Source of the DNA: CAZNHL01 sp964572965
Lineage (GTDB): Bacteria > Bacteroidota > Bacteroidia > Cytophagales > UBA9547
Assembly: GCA_964572965.1 (NCBI GenBank)
Contig: CAZNHL010000010.1
Span: 8,233 to 72,232 of the forward strand
Length of the DNA: 64,000 nucleotides
Reading direction: 5' to 3'
Position numbers and translations under genes: made by a program. This document shows, one piece after another, positions 35,014 to 44,654 of the stretch; the first letter of the stretch is position 1; each line of letters starts with the position of its first letter. The notes beneath the pieces were generated by a model. The model had not been told where the DNA came from. It ran no database searches and worked only from the letters and a program-made list of their open reading frames with translations.

Positions 35014-38000
35014 CCTTTAATCGCACCATACTGGAATTGAAATTTGAATACTACTAGTTTTATTTTTGCGCTTGCTGACCCTTTAATCGCACCATACTGG
35101 AATTGAAATTCACTTAAAACAATATCATCGGGATTTCTAAGCTTCCCTTTAATCGCACCATACTGGAATTGAAATTTTAGATCAGCTTACTATTGAAAGG
35201 ATAGATTTTTCCTTTAATCGCACCATACTGGAATTGAAATTTTGCTGCACGATATTATAATGTTTTTATCTACTCCTTTAATCGCACCATACTGGAATTG
35301 AAATATCTCAACGCGTGTTGACCCTAAAAATGATTGTATTCCTTTAATCGCACCATACTGGAATTGAAATATTACAGCAATATCCATTACCAGCCTAGAG
35401 TTGACCCTTTAATCGCACCATACTGGAATTGAAATTAAAAATTGACAAGCAAAAGGTTGTTGCAAATGTTCCCTTTAATCGCACCATACTGGAATTGAAA
35501 TTTATCAGGAGTAAGCACATCAAGTGATTCCTGATTCCTTTAATCGCACCATACTGGAATTGAAATATAATTTTCTGGGCTGTACGGAGGTCTACTAACC
35601 TGCCTTTAATCGCACCATACTGGAATTGAAATTTCAATAAGGTAGTGTCAGTATTCTCTGATCTTGACCTTTAATCGCACCATACTGGAATTGAAATATC
35701 AAACCCAACTGCTTTAATTTGTTCCTACGATTCCCTTTAATCGCACCATACTGGAATTGAAATGAAATACTTTTATCCTGCTTACAAGTAAGCCATTTCC
35801 TTTAATCGCACCATACTGGAATTGAAATTGTGTAAACTTGTACACAGAACGAGAAGCAGTATCCCTTTAATCGCACCATACTGGAATTGAAATCAGTCTT
35901 CACAGCGTACACAGCCTTCACAGCGTACACCTTTAATCGCACCATACTGGAATTGAAATAGCACTGGGATGAATGGGGTGCAGTTGCTACAGCGCCTTTA
36001 ATCGCACCATACTGGAATTGAAATAAGTCTTACACAAGAATGAGATGGACTTTATCCAACCTTTAATCGCACCATACTGGAATTGAAATAGAACGATAGC
36101 CATGTGGTTAGCAAGTAGGACAGACCTTTAATCGCACCATACTGGAATTGAAATGAGTCATCTGTCTTTTCTGGCCACCTACTTCGTAGCCTTTAATCGC
36201 ACCATACTGGAATTGAAATAAAAATACTATCGGGTTATTTGCCTCTCTGTAGGACCTTTAATCGCACCATACTGGAATTGAAATGCTAAAAACTTCTGTA
36301 CTGGTTCAGAAAGTAGCCTCCTTTAATCGCACCATACTGGAATTGAAATTCGTACGAAATGGCTAGACCTACCCCTGATCTATCCTTTAATCGCACCATA
36401 CTGGAATTGAAATTAATTAGAAATGACAGACTTATCCCGGTTTTCCCAAGCGTANNNNNNNNNNCCATACTGGAATTGAAATCTTAATAGCTTTTTAGCA
36501 GAGTTGAAGTTCTTGCCCTTTAATCGCACCATACTGGAATTGAAATTTGGGAGCTGATACTGTAGTTCGTACAGAGCTATTCCTTTAATCGCACCATACT
36601 GGAATTGAAATTTCAGTTCACCTGTAAGTATTTCACCAAAATCAGGCCCTTTAATCGCACCATACTGGAATTGAAATAAACAAAACACTTATGGATTACC
36701 GCGTAGTTACGCACCTTTAATCGCACCATACTGGAATTGAAATAAGAAGCATTCCGAAGTCAACGCAACATCTACAGCACCTTTAATCGCACCATACTGG
36801 AATTGAAATGTCAAATCTGTGTTAATATAAGAAACCTTGTAAACCTTTAATCGCACCATACTGGAATTGAAATATGGTAACAGCTTCAATCAGATACTTA
36901 CCTTTGTTTCCTTTAATCGCACCATACTGGAATTGAAATTTTATTAATACTATTGTAAACGGGCTAGGCCGTAGCCCTTTAATCGCACCATACTGGAATT
37001 GAAATTCCCTTAGCAGCTCCAATGGCTTCAGAAGGCAATACCTTTAATCGCACCATACTGGAATTGAAATTGTATAGCCAGATGGTCCTCGTAAGCACCT
37101 CCATTCCTTTAATCGCACCATACTGGAATTGAAATACTAATGGTTATGCTTCTTCAAATGTGTCAGGTGCCTTTAATCGCACCATACTGGAATTGAAATC
37201 TGTATTCATCTTTTGCAGTTCTAAGCCTAAAACTACCTTTAATCGCACCATACTGGAATTGAAATAGCATCTTAGAGTATCATATAGGCGTGAGCTTGAT
37301 GCCTTTAATCGCACCATACTGGAATTGAAATTTAACAAGTGGATAATCTTGCCGACGGATACCTACCTTTAATCGCACCATACTGGAATTGAAATCTATT
37401 AAAGTAAGGAGGATCACAGTAAAAAAAGCTACCTTTAATCGCACCATACTGGAATTGAAATAAGGACATTGTCTTTAACAAGAACATCAACAATTTCCCT
37501 TTAATCGCACCATACTGGAATTGAAATTAATAAGTACCTGTAGATTCTGGCCAAAATATTAAGCCTTTAATCGCACCATACTGGAATTGAAATGGGCTTT
37601 TTTAATAATCCGTTTATCAAATTTTATACCTTTAATCGCACCATACTGGAATTGAAATCATTAATATATTGGTATTGCAAAAAAGTTCAGGAACCTTTAA
37701 TCGCACCATACTGGAATTGAAATAACTTAAAACCAGTAAGCATCTGGCCTAAAGCTTCCCTTTAATCGCACCATACTGGAATTGAAATATGAAATCGTCT
37801 TCGTTTTCGAAACCGTCGCCAATTCCTTTAATCGCACCATACTGGAATTGAAATACAATAGCCATTACCAAACCTTCACTGTCGCTTTTCCTTTAATCGC
37901 ACCATACTGGAATTGAAATATATAAACAGGTGCAGAAAATGTATCTGTATCCAACCTTTAATCGCACCATACTGGAATTGAAATAGAATTATGCTTTATA

Positions 38001-38441
38001 CCAAAAACCTTATATAATTCCTTTAATCGCACCATACTGGAATTGAAATTAGCAATAATTTTGCGTCTCATGCCTTCGCCCGCTCCTTTAATCGCACCAT
38101 ACTGGAATTGAAATACGGATACGGCTAAAAGGCAAAGTGTTGCTATGAAACCTTTAATCGCACCATACTGGAATTGAAATTGAGGTAAAACACTCCTTTT
38201 AGATTGCTGTATTCACCTTTAATCGCACCATACTGGAATTGAAATTTAATGATTTGTCTATTCCTCCCTATAATTTTCCGCCTTTAATCGCACCATACTG
38301 GAATTGAAATCAGGTTGATAACCATCTATAAAGTCAGAGAAAGCACCTTTAATCGCACCATACTGGAATTGAAATGAAGTTATTGAGGGGCGTTTGAGAA
38401 AGATTTTTTCACCCTTAATCGTACCAGCGTAGCTACAATCA
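35014..38441 (+). CRISPR. Type I-B CRISPR array, 52 repeats plus one degenerate
   Basis: I counted 52 copies of a 30-nt repeat that begins CCTTTAATCGCACC and ends GGAATTGAAAT, at a period of about 65-67 bp (spacers mostly 35-37 nt). The repeats appear identical, except that the 23rd is cut by ten N (36455-36464). A 53rd, degenerate repeat starts at 38412, where only the first half matches. The 3' end ATTGAAAT is the crRNA handle, so transcription runs rightward from the cas2 side, with the newest spacers at the left. No spacer was recognised as matching elsewhere in the window by eye. Confidence 0.98.
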
Positions 38442-38658
38442 AATAGCCGTCAACAGTCTTAATGTCGATCCAATATAGATGAAGGTCGAGTTTGTTTATC
38501 AATAATCCCTGTTTGTGATATATTAGTTTAAGAAGCCGGAATGCTATATTAGATATGGGGTTTCGGAAAGCTTAGATACCGATGATGATGGCTGATCTTT
38601 CTGAAGCCACTAATAACAGTGTGCATCCAGGGTAACCGCAAACAACAAGGGATTTGGC
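38442..38658. other. Intergenic region after the array
   Basis: No repeat, gene or clear terminator seen. It presumably holds the promoter of the receptor gene at 38659. Confidence 0.4.
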
Positions 38659-41505
38659 ATGAAGTATACAGTTAACACACGATATTATTTATTTTTTAGT
38701 AGTCTTCTGGTTTGGTTGGTTTCAGGACAATATACTGCATCCGCACAAACGAGCAGTGTAAATGGCCGTCTGGCAGATCAGTCTGCAAATGAGTTTCTTT
38801 TTGGTGTAGGCGTTATTATCGCCCCGGTTAATGATACCCTGAATGCCAAGGCAACCCTGACCGATGAACAGGGGGCGTTCCGTTTTCAAAACCTGGTTTC
38901 AGGTACTTATCTGTTAAAAACCAGTTACCTCGGTTATAGCGTGCTTAAGAAAACTATTAACCTGAACGGAGACCTTGACCTTGGTACTTTGATGTTAAAA
39001 GAGGAAAGTACGCAGCTGAAAGAAGTTGATATAAAAGCTAATGCCATCCGGATAGAGCAGAAAGGAGATACTACAGAATACAATGCCAATTCTTACAAGA
39101 CTAATCCTGATGCTACAGCAGAAGATCTGATCAAAAAAATGCCCGGCTTAACTGTCGAAAACGGAACGGTAAAAGTAGGTGGCGAAGAAGTAAAACGGGT
39201 TTTACTGGATGGACAGGAGTTTTTTGGTGAAGATGCCACACTGGCGCTACGAAATTTACCTGCAGAGGTCATAGATAAAATCCAGACTTTTGATAGGGAA
39301 AGTGACCAGGCCCGTTTCAGTGGTTTTGACGACGGCAATGCGCAAAAGACAATCAACATTGTTACGAAATCGGGTAAAGCCAACGGTACTTTTGGGAAAA
39401 TCTTCGGAGGCTATGGCTCAGATAACCGTTATAGTGCCGGAGGAAATATCAATCAGTTCAAAGGCAGCAGGCGCATTTCATTGATGGGGCTTACCAATAA
39501 TGTTAACCAGCAGAACTTTTCCAGCCAGGATTTACTGGGTGTATCGTCGGGTGGCAGGCAATCGCGTGGAGGTGGGCCAGGTGGCGGAGGTTCATCAAAC
39601 AACAACTTCCTTGTCGGGCAGCAGGGCGGGATTAATACCACCAATTCCGTTGGACTTAATTATGGAGATAAATGGGGGAAGAAACTGACTTTTACAGGAA
39701 GCTATTTCTTCAACAATTCCAACAATAATAACAATACATTGCGGAACAGGCAGTATTTCCTGTCAGATACTACCAATCAATTGTATGATGAAGCCAATAC
39801 TTCAGAAAGCGATAATTACAACCATCGTTTCAATGCTCGTTTGGAGTATAAAATTGATTCGGCTAATACGCTGATTTTTACTCCGAAGCTGAGTTTTCAG
39901 AATAACCGGATGGGTAGCAAAGTAGCCGGACAGAGTATGCTTTCCGATGGAATCTTACTCAACGGAAGTGTAAATGATAACCAGACTCAAAGTGCCGGCT
40001 ATACTTCCGGTAATTCATTGTTGTTTCAGCATAAGTTCAGAAAACCCTTGCGGACATTTGCTGCCAACCTCAAAGCCGATTTTAAAGAGAAGAACAGCGA
40101 CAATACCCTTGTTTATCAGAATATTTATTATTCTGATGCAGGCGACTCTGTCCGCAATACTGCTCAGCGTTCTCACACTCCCACAAATGGGCAAACCTAT
40201 GGTGTTGACCTTACTTACACCGAACCGCTTTCTAAAGGGACTGCTTTACAGTTTAATTATAAGCCATCCTATGCATTGAACGAGGCAGATAAGCAAACAA
40301 GCAGGCTCGACAGTACAACCGGTAGCTATGAACCTTACATTCCATTGTCGAACCGTTACGACAATACTGTTTCTACTCAAAGAGGAGGGCTTTCTTACCG
40401 TTTGAAAAACCCTAAAACAAGTCTGTCGATCGGCACAGATTACCAGCTGGTGCAGTTGCGTGGTAATCAGGAGTACCCATATGTTTTTCATACATCAAGA
40501 AATTTTACTAATCTGTTGCCTAATGCTATGTATCAATACAAATTTGACAGAAACACCAATCTGCGCATGACCTACCGCACCGCTACAGATATCCCCTCCG
40601 TTACACAGTTGCAAAGTGTTATCAATAATACAAACCCATTGTTGCTGAGCACCGGTAACCCTTATCTGCAACAGGAATACACGCATACCTTATCAGGTAA
40701 TTATAGAAAAACCATGCAGGAAAAAGGCCGCAATTTTATGCTGATGGCCAACGTGGCTTATACCAGTAATTATATCACCAATTCCACACTGATCGCCGGA
40801 AGAGATACAGTGCTTACAGATGATATTGTTTTGCATAAAGGTTCTCAGCTTACGGCACCTGTCAACCTGGAAGGTTATCTCAATACCCGTATTTTCTCTA
40901 ATTACGGTTTGCCCCTGACTTACAAAAGTTTTAAAACTAACCTGAACCTTAATCTGGGGCTTAGCTATTCAAGAGCTCCGGGACAAATTAATAATCAGAT
41001 AAACTACGCCAGGACTTATAATTTTAATTCCGGATTTGTGCTGGGGAGTAATATGGGGCCGCAACTGGACTTTAGTGTCTCCTGGAACGGCAATTATAAT
41101 ATTGTTGATAACAGCATCAATCCAAAGCAAAACAACAATTACTATTACCAGATATCCGCTGCTAAAGCCAATTGGTTACCATGGAAGGGTTTAGTGCTGG
41201 CTACTGAGCTGACACATACTTATTATACCGGTTTAGGAGGAAATGCTTTCAATCAAAGCTTTTTGTTGTGGAATGCTGCCCTTGGCTACAAGTTCCTGAA
41301 AAATAATGCAGGAGAGTTGCGCCTGAGTGTTTTTGACTTACTCGGGCAAAACAAAAGCATCAGCCGTACAGTATCAAATACCTATATAGAAGATGTGCGT
41401 ACCCAAATGCTGACACGTTATTTTATGCTCACATTCAGCTACACCCTTCGCAGTTTTAAAGATGTTTCAGCAAATGCTGCTCCGGGAGCTCCGGAAGGAA
41501 GGTAG
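38659..41505 (+). CDS. TonB-dependent receptor-like outer-membrane beta-barrel protein
   Basis: 948-residue outer-membrane protein of the OMP_b-brl_3 type. Signal peptide 1-29 (cleavage near ASAQ); carboxypeptidase-regulatory-like domain about 31-118; plug-like domain about 125-245 (AEDLIKKMPGLTVENGTVKVGGEEVKRVLLDGQEFF); then a long barrel. A low-complexity SGGRQSRGGGPGGGGSSNNN loop lies near residues 295-315. It ends MLTFSYTLRSFKDVSANAAPGAPEGR, that is, with a short tail after the last strand. No SusD or peptidase partner is adjacent, so the substrate is unknown. Confidence 0.85.
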   Translation: MKYTVNTRYYLFFSSLLVWLVSGQYTASAQTSSVNGRLADQSANEFLFGVGVIIAPVNDTLNAKATLTDEQGAFRFQNLVSGTYLLKTSYLGYSVLKKTINLNGDLDLGTLMLKEESTQLKEVDIKANAIRIEQKGDTTEYNANSYKTNPDATAEDLIKKMPGLTVENGTVKVGGEEVKRVLLDGQEFFGEDATLALRNLPAEVIDKIQTFDRESDQARFSGFDDGNAQKTINIVTKSGKANGTFGKIFGGYGSDNRYSAGGNINQFKGSRRISLMGLTNNVNQQNFSSQDLLGVSSGGRQSRGGGPGGGGSSNNNFLVGQQGGINTTNSVGLNYGDKWGKKLTFTGSYFFNNSNNNNNTLRNRQYFLSDTTNQLYDEANTSESDNYNHRFNARLEYKIDSANTLIFTPKLSFQNNRMGSKVAGQSMLSDGILLNGSVNDNQTQSAGYTSGNSLLFQHKFRKPLRTFAANLKADFKEKNSDNTLVYQNIYYSDAGDSVRNTAQRSHTPTNGQTYGVDLTYTEPLSKGTALQFNYKPSYALNEADKQTSRLDSTTGSYEPYIPLSNRYDNTVSTQRGGLSYRLKNPKTSLSIGTDYQLVQLRGNQEYPYVFHTSRNFTNLLPNAMYQYKFDRNTNLRMTYRTATDIPSVTQLQSVINNTNPLLLSTGNPYLQQEYTHTLSGNYRKTMQEKGRNFMLMANVAYTSNYITNSTLIAGRDTVLTDDIVLHKGSQLTAPVNLEGYLNTRIFSNYGLPLTYKSFKTNLNLNLGLSYSRAPGQINNQINYARTYNFNSGFVLGSNMGPQLDFSVSWNGNYNIVDNSINPKQNNNYYYQISAAKANWLPWKGLVLATELTHTYYTGLGGNAFNQSFLLWNAALGYKFLKNNAGELRLSVFDLLGQNKSISRTVSNTYIEDVRTQMLTRYFMLTFSYTLRSFKDVSANAAPGAPEGR

Positions 41506-41532
41506 GGAAGGCCGTCACGTAGGCGTTTTCTT

Positions 41533-41664
41533 GCTGGTAACACAGATTTTATTGATTGTTAAATTTTCAGGCTTTGCAGAACCGGAATTATAAATCCTGA
41601 TCTGCAAAGCCTGCGTTATCAGCGGGAGAAAAACTTAAGAAAGTTAATAGAAGCGGATAGTCGT
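41533..41664. repeat. Dispersed hairpin repeat, family A partial copy 3
   Basis: Shares CACAGATTTTATTGAT, TAAATTTTCAGG, AAATCCTGATCTGC and the end GAAGCGGATAGTCGT with the copies at 1352-1540 and 6183-6386. The left half is truncated. Confidence 0.7.
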
Positions 41665-41673
41665 TTAATCGGA

Positions 41674-43428
41674 TTACTCTTTCAATATTTTCACTACTGC
41701 CGAAGAAGTAGCATTGGCAACTTTCAGGAAGTACAATCCTTCTTGCAGAGGCGAAAGATCGATGGCTTCGTTATGATGAATATACTGTGTTTCTTTCATG
41801 CTTGTTCCCAGGATGCTGATTATGTCTACCGACAAGGTTTCATGATTTTTGGAAGTAATGTACAGCAAGCCTGTGGTTGGGTTAGGATAAACAATGAGGT
41901 TTTTGCTGAAAATGGCGTCTTGAACATCTGTTATCTCCGTTCCGGTACCTTGTACGGTAAATGTATAATCCGGCTGTTCCGGATCGTTACTGTGCAGGAT
42001 AAGGGTCAGCTGTTTTGTACCCATACCTGTTGGGTGAAAAGTAACAGGTAAAGAGATGCTCTCAGCAGGGGCAAGTATGTCCTTTGCCTGCAGGGAAGAA
42101 AAGTCGATGCTGAAATCATCGAGGTCTCCTGTGATGGTGGTTCTGGAAGCGAGGTTGGCAAAACGCAGGTCATAATCTCCTTCATTGCTGAAGTCGATAT
42201 TGACAGTTTTTTCTTCTCCCTGTACCACATCGCCATAATTGTGACTGTTTACAAAGCTGTTTTCAACGGAGCTTTGTAGTTTAGGTTGCAAGGTAAGGAT
42301 AGAAATGAGGTTGGTATAGAGGCCGGTTGCTACTTCTGTACCTCCGGCAAAATATACCTTGTTTTCAGCAGCTGCCATAGTTGTTCCAAAGACAGGCTGA
42401 GGAATTCCTATATAACTCCAGCGGTCACGTGCGAAGTCGTAGACAGCTACAGAGTCTTTACTGCTTCTTTCTGGTTTATGAGGTATAGATCCGGAAAAGT
42501 CCAGAAGAGGGAGCAGGAACATTTTACATCCGGCCTTAACAGCCTGTACATAGGGTCTGGCTTCGCCATTGTACACTCGTTTGAAGAGGTAAGGGATTTT
42601 TTGTACATACCAGCTGTCGGTGGTATTATCGTAAATGTCAATGCTGTCAGACGGTATCTCATTTAGAAGTACACCTCCAACAAAAAAGATTTTGTTGTCA
42701 TATACAATACTTTTTAGTTTTGCTTTCTTCTGAGATAATGTGGCATTTGGTAGCCATTTTCCCTGTTTACTGTCATAAATATTGATCAGGCTTCTAGGGT
42801 AGCCTAGGTATTCTCCTCCTGCAAAAAACAGTTTATCTCCTGCTGCTGCGGCAGTTAAATTACGTCTTTGACTTCCTTCGCTTGGTATACTTTGAATAAA
42901 CCCGGTCTGTGTCCAGCTGTGGTTAAGCTCATCATATATATCTACAATCTTGGAGATTTTATTAGGTTCGTTTGTGCCAAACCCTCCCCCGAACAGTATT
43001 TTACCATTAGCAGCAGCAGCGGAAAAGAAACATCTGGCCTGTGACAATTCTTGTACGGTCCACTGGCTGGTAAGTGTGTCAAAAATTCTAACCTTTTTAT
43101 TATAGATTCCTGATTTGTCATAATAGGCACCTCCGGCAAAATAAACTTTGCTACCACTGGTAGTAATGGCCATTTTTTGTGTGATTTCATCTCCGGAAAG
43201 CGCGGTGGTAATTTTAGACCCGGTTCTTACATCAAATAATTCTAACTGCTGCACAGCAACGGTACTATTACCGACCTTTTTATACCCCGAATAAAAAAAG
43301 ATCTTATTTCCGTGGGTAGCAACATCCATTTCTGTTTTAGCCTCATTAAGTGTACTATACTCCCAATTTAGTTGAGCATAGCAAACAGCAACAAGATGGA
43401 TAAGTATGAATGTTTTGAATAGCCTCAT
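41674..43428 (-). CDS. Secreted Kelch-repeat protein with T9SS sorting domain
   Basis: 584-residue extracellular protein. Signal peptide 1-18. Kelch-type repeats about 30-375 (KVYFAGGAYYDKSGIYNKKVRIFDTLTSQW; KLFFAGGEYLGYPRSLINIYD) probably form a beta-propeller. A choice-of-anchor/ASPM-type Ig-like domain covers about 390-495 (YGDVVQGEEKTVNIDFSNEGD). The C-terminal type IX sorting domain covers about 510-584 (VYPNPTTGLLYI ... GLYFLKVANATSSAVVKILKE). It is likely exported through the outer membrane and displayed or released. Its target is unknown. Confidence 0.88.
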   Translation of the reverse strand: MRLFKTFILIHLVAVCYAQLNWEYSTLNEAKTEMDVATHGNKIFFYSGYKKVGNSTVAVQQLELFDVRTGSKITTALSGDEITQKMAITTSGSKVYFAGGAYYDKSGIYNKKVRIFDTLTSQWTVQELSQARCFFSAAAANGKILFGGGFGTNEPNKISKIVDIYDELNHSWTQTGFIQSIPSEGSQRRNLTAAAAGDKLFFAGGEYLGYPRSLINIYDSKQGKWLPNATLSQKKAKLKSIVYDNKIFFVGGVLLNEIPSDSIDIYDNTTDSWYVQKIPYLFKRVYNGEARPYVQAVKAGCKMFLLPLLDFSGSIPHKPERSSKDSVAVYDFARDRWSYIGIPQPVFGTTMAAAENKVYFAGGTEVATGLYTNLISILTLQPKLQSSVENSFVNSHNYGDVVQGEEKTVNIDFSNEGDYDLRFANLASRTTITGDLDDFSIDFSSLQAKDILAPAESISLPVTFHPTGMGTKQLTLILHSNDPEQPDYTFTVQGTGTEITDVQDAIFSKNLIVYPNPTTGLLYITSKNHETLSVDIISILGTSMKETQYIHHNEAIDLSPLQEGLYFLKVANATSSAVVKILKE

Positions 43429-43795
43429 AATATAAAGGGTTAGTTATTTTACTACAACCCTTGTCGGTGAATGTAACCCGCATTGCACGACGTTTAATGA
43501 CAGGCGATAAATGGGTTGAATTTGAAGTGAATAGCAATATTGTTAGGGATAATAGTAAGGAAGAGTCTCTGCAATCATTTGTTATCCTGTAGTTTGCTAC
43601 ACTCAAAACCACGGATAAAGTGACTGGCTATAACACCTAAATACGCGTCTGTTCGTAGAGTTTAGCGAAGCGTCTCTACGAACTAGGGCAATGAAAGTAG
43701 AGACTCCGTCTCGGTCAATGAGCCTATGATTGTAGGCTCAGATAATAGCCTTACATACCCCGATTAAAATCCGATTATGATTTTATATTTGCCTT
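43429..43795. repeat. REP-like palindromes upstream of the RAYT gene
   Basis: Several hairpins: a degenerate copy of the right-end sequence (43563-43618), GTTCGTAGAG (43651-43660)/CTCTACGAAC (43674-43683), and GAGCCTA (43720-43726)/TAGGCTC (43733-43739). GTAGAGACTCCGTCTCGG (43697-43714) is the exact inverse of 44361-44378 beyond the gene. Confidence 0.7.
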
Positions 43796-44350
43796 ATGCC
43801 AGTTAGAGGATATCAAATACGAGATCAGTATGCTATCCATTTTATCACTTTTGCAGTGGTAGAATGGGTTGATGTATTTACCAGGCAAGAATACGCTAAA
43901 ATTGTAATTGACAGTTTAAGGTTTTGCCAAAAGAAGAAAGGTTTAAAAGTTCATGCATGGTGTATTATGAGTAATCATCTACACTTGATTCTTTCAACTG
44001 ATGGTAGGAATAAGTTGTCAGATGTGTTAAGAGATTTTAAGAAGTTTACATCAGCTCAAATCATCAAAGCCATTGAAGCTAATACCCGGGAAAGTCGCAG
44101 AAACTGGATGCTATGGATATTCAGGAGTGCCGGAGAAAAGAATCTGAGAAATGAGCATTATCAGTTTTGGCAACAAGACAACCATCCTATAGAATGCTTT
44201 AGTGTAGATGTTCTGGAATCAAGGAAGCAATATATTCACGAGAATCCATTAAGAGCAGGCTTAGTGAGAAATGAATGGGATTATATGTATTCTAGTGCCA
44301 TTGACTATTATTGTAACGGTCAGGGCTTACTAAAAATAGATCACGTTTAA
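43796..44350 (+). CDS. REP-associated tyrosine transposase (RAYT, IS200-like Y1)
   Basis: 184-residue HUH single-strand nuclease. The two-histidine metal motif HLH lies at 61-63 within MSNHLHLIL, and the catalytic tyrosine is Y146 in YIHENPLRAGLV, both diagnostic of the TnpA-REP family. An additional YMYSSAIDYY end is typical. Flanking palindromes and an 18-bp inverted repeat (43697-43714/44361-44378) define its probable REP substrate. RAYTs copy or mobilise REP sequences but rarely move as full insertion sequences. The gene looks intact. Confidence 0.9.
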   Translation: MPVRGYQIRDQYAIHFITFAVVEWVDVFTRQEYAKIVIDSLRFCQKKKGLKVHAWCIMSNHLHLILSTDGRNKLSDVLRDFKKFTSAQIIKAIEANTRESRRNWMLWIFRSAGEKNLRNEHYQFWQQDNHPIECFSVDVLESRKQYIHENPLRAGLVRNEWDYMYSSAIDYYCNGQGLLKIDHV

Positions 44351-44360
44351 AAGGAATAGC

Positions 44361-44428
44361 CCGAGACGGAGTCTCTACAATCATGTGCTAATCCGTAGTT
44401 CGCTCCGCTCAAAACTACGGATAGAAGA
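44361..44428. repeat. Right-end REP of the RAYT locus
   Basis: CCGAGACGGAGTCTCTAC (44361-44378) is the exact inverse of 43697-43714. It is followed by a 10-bp stem ATCCGTAGTT (44391-44400)/AACTACGGAT (44413-44422). The element ends directly against a CRISPR repeat remnant. Confidence 0.75.
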
Positions 44429-44560
44429 GAAATTCAGTATGATGGAGATGCTCTCGGATTTCGCAGCACCTTTAATCGCACCATACTGGAACTGAAATTC
44501 AATAGGTACTTTTTAGTTACGTTAACAACAATACCTTTTATCACACCAACTGGAATCTCT
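44429..44560 (+). CRISPR. Relict mini-CRISPR next to thrC
   Basis: GAAAT (44429-44433, the last five bases of a repeat), a 35-nt spacer, a repeat at 44469-44498 with one change from the array (GGAACTGAAAT), a 35-nt spacer (44499-44533), then a degenerate repeat from 44534 (CCTTTTATCACACC, ACTGGAATC). It is 6 kb from the main array, with no leader or cas genes nearby. Spacer lengths match the main array. Confidence 0.8.
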
Positions 44561-44621
44561 AACACCCAAGCACTCCAACACTTTAATACCCTCATACCAC
44601 AGAAAATTTCTAAAATCTTCC

Positions 44622-44629
44622 TACCTTTG
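44622..44629 (+). promoter_or_regulatory. -7 box of thrC
   Basis: TACCTTTG fits TAnnTTTG exactly and lies 26 nt before the ATG, so thrC has its own promoter and a short leader. The -33 match is poor. Confidence 0.55.
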
Positions 44630-44654
44630 CATTCCGTTTGAATTTTCAGATAAC

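Noticed and set aside
35665..35700. Similarity of a CRISPR spacer (GTGTCAGTATTC near 35646) to the inverted-repeat arm TGTCAGTAT at 26466
   Set aside because: Only about ten bases agree, which is expected by chance at this AT content.
35395..37338. Several minus-strand ORFs inside the CRISPR array with repeated FNSSMVRLKG or FQFQYGAIKG peptides
   Set aside because: They are translations of the repeat itself in two frames and not genes.
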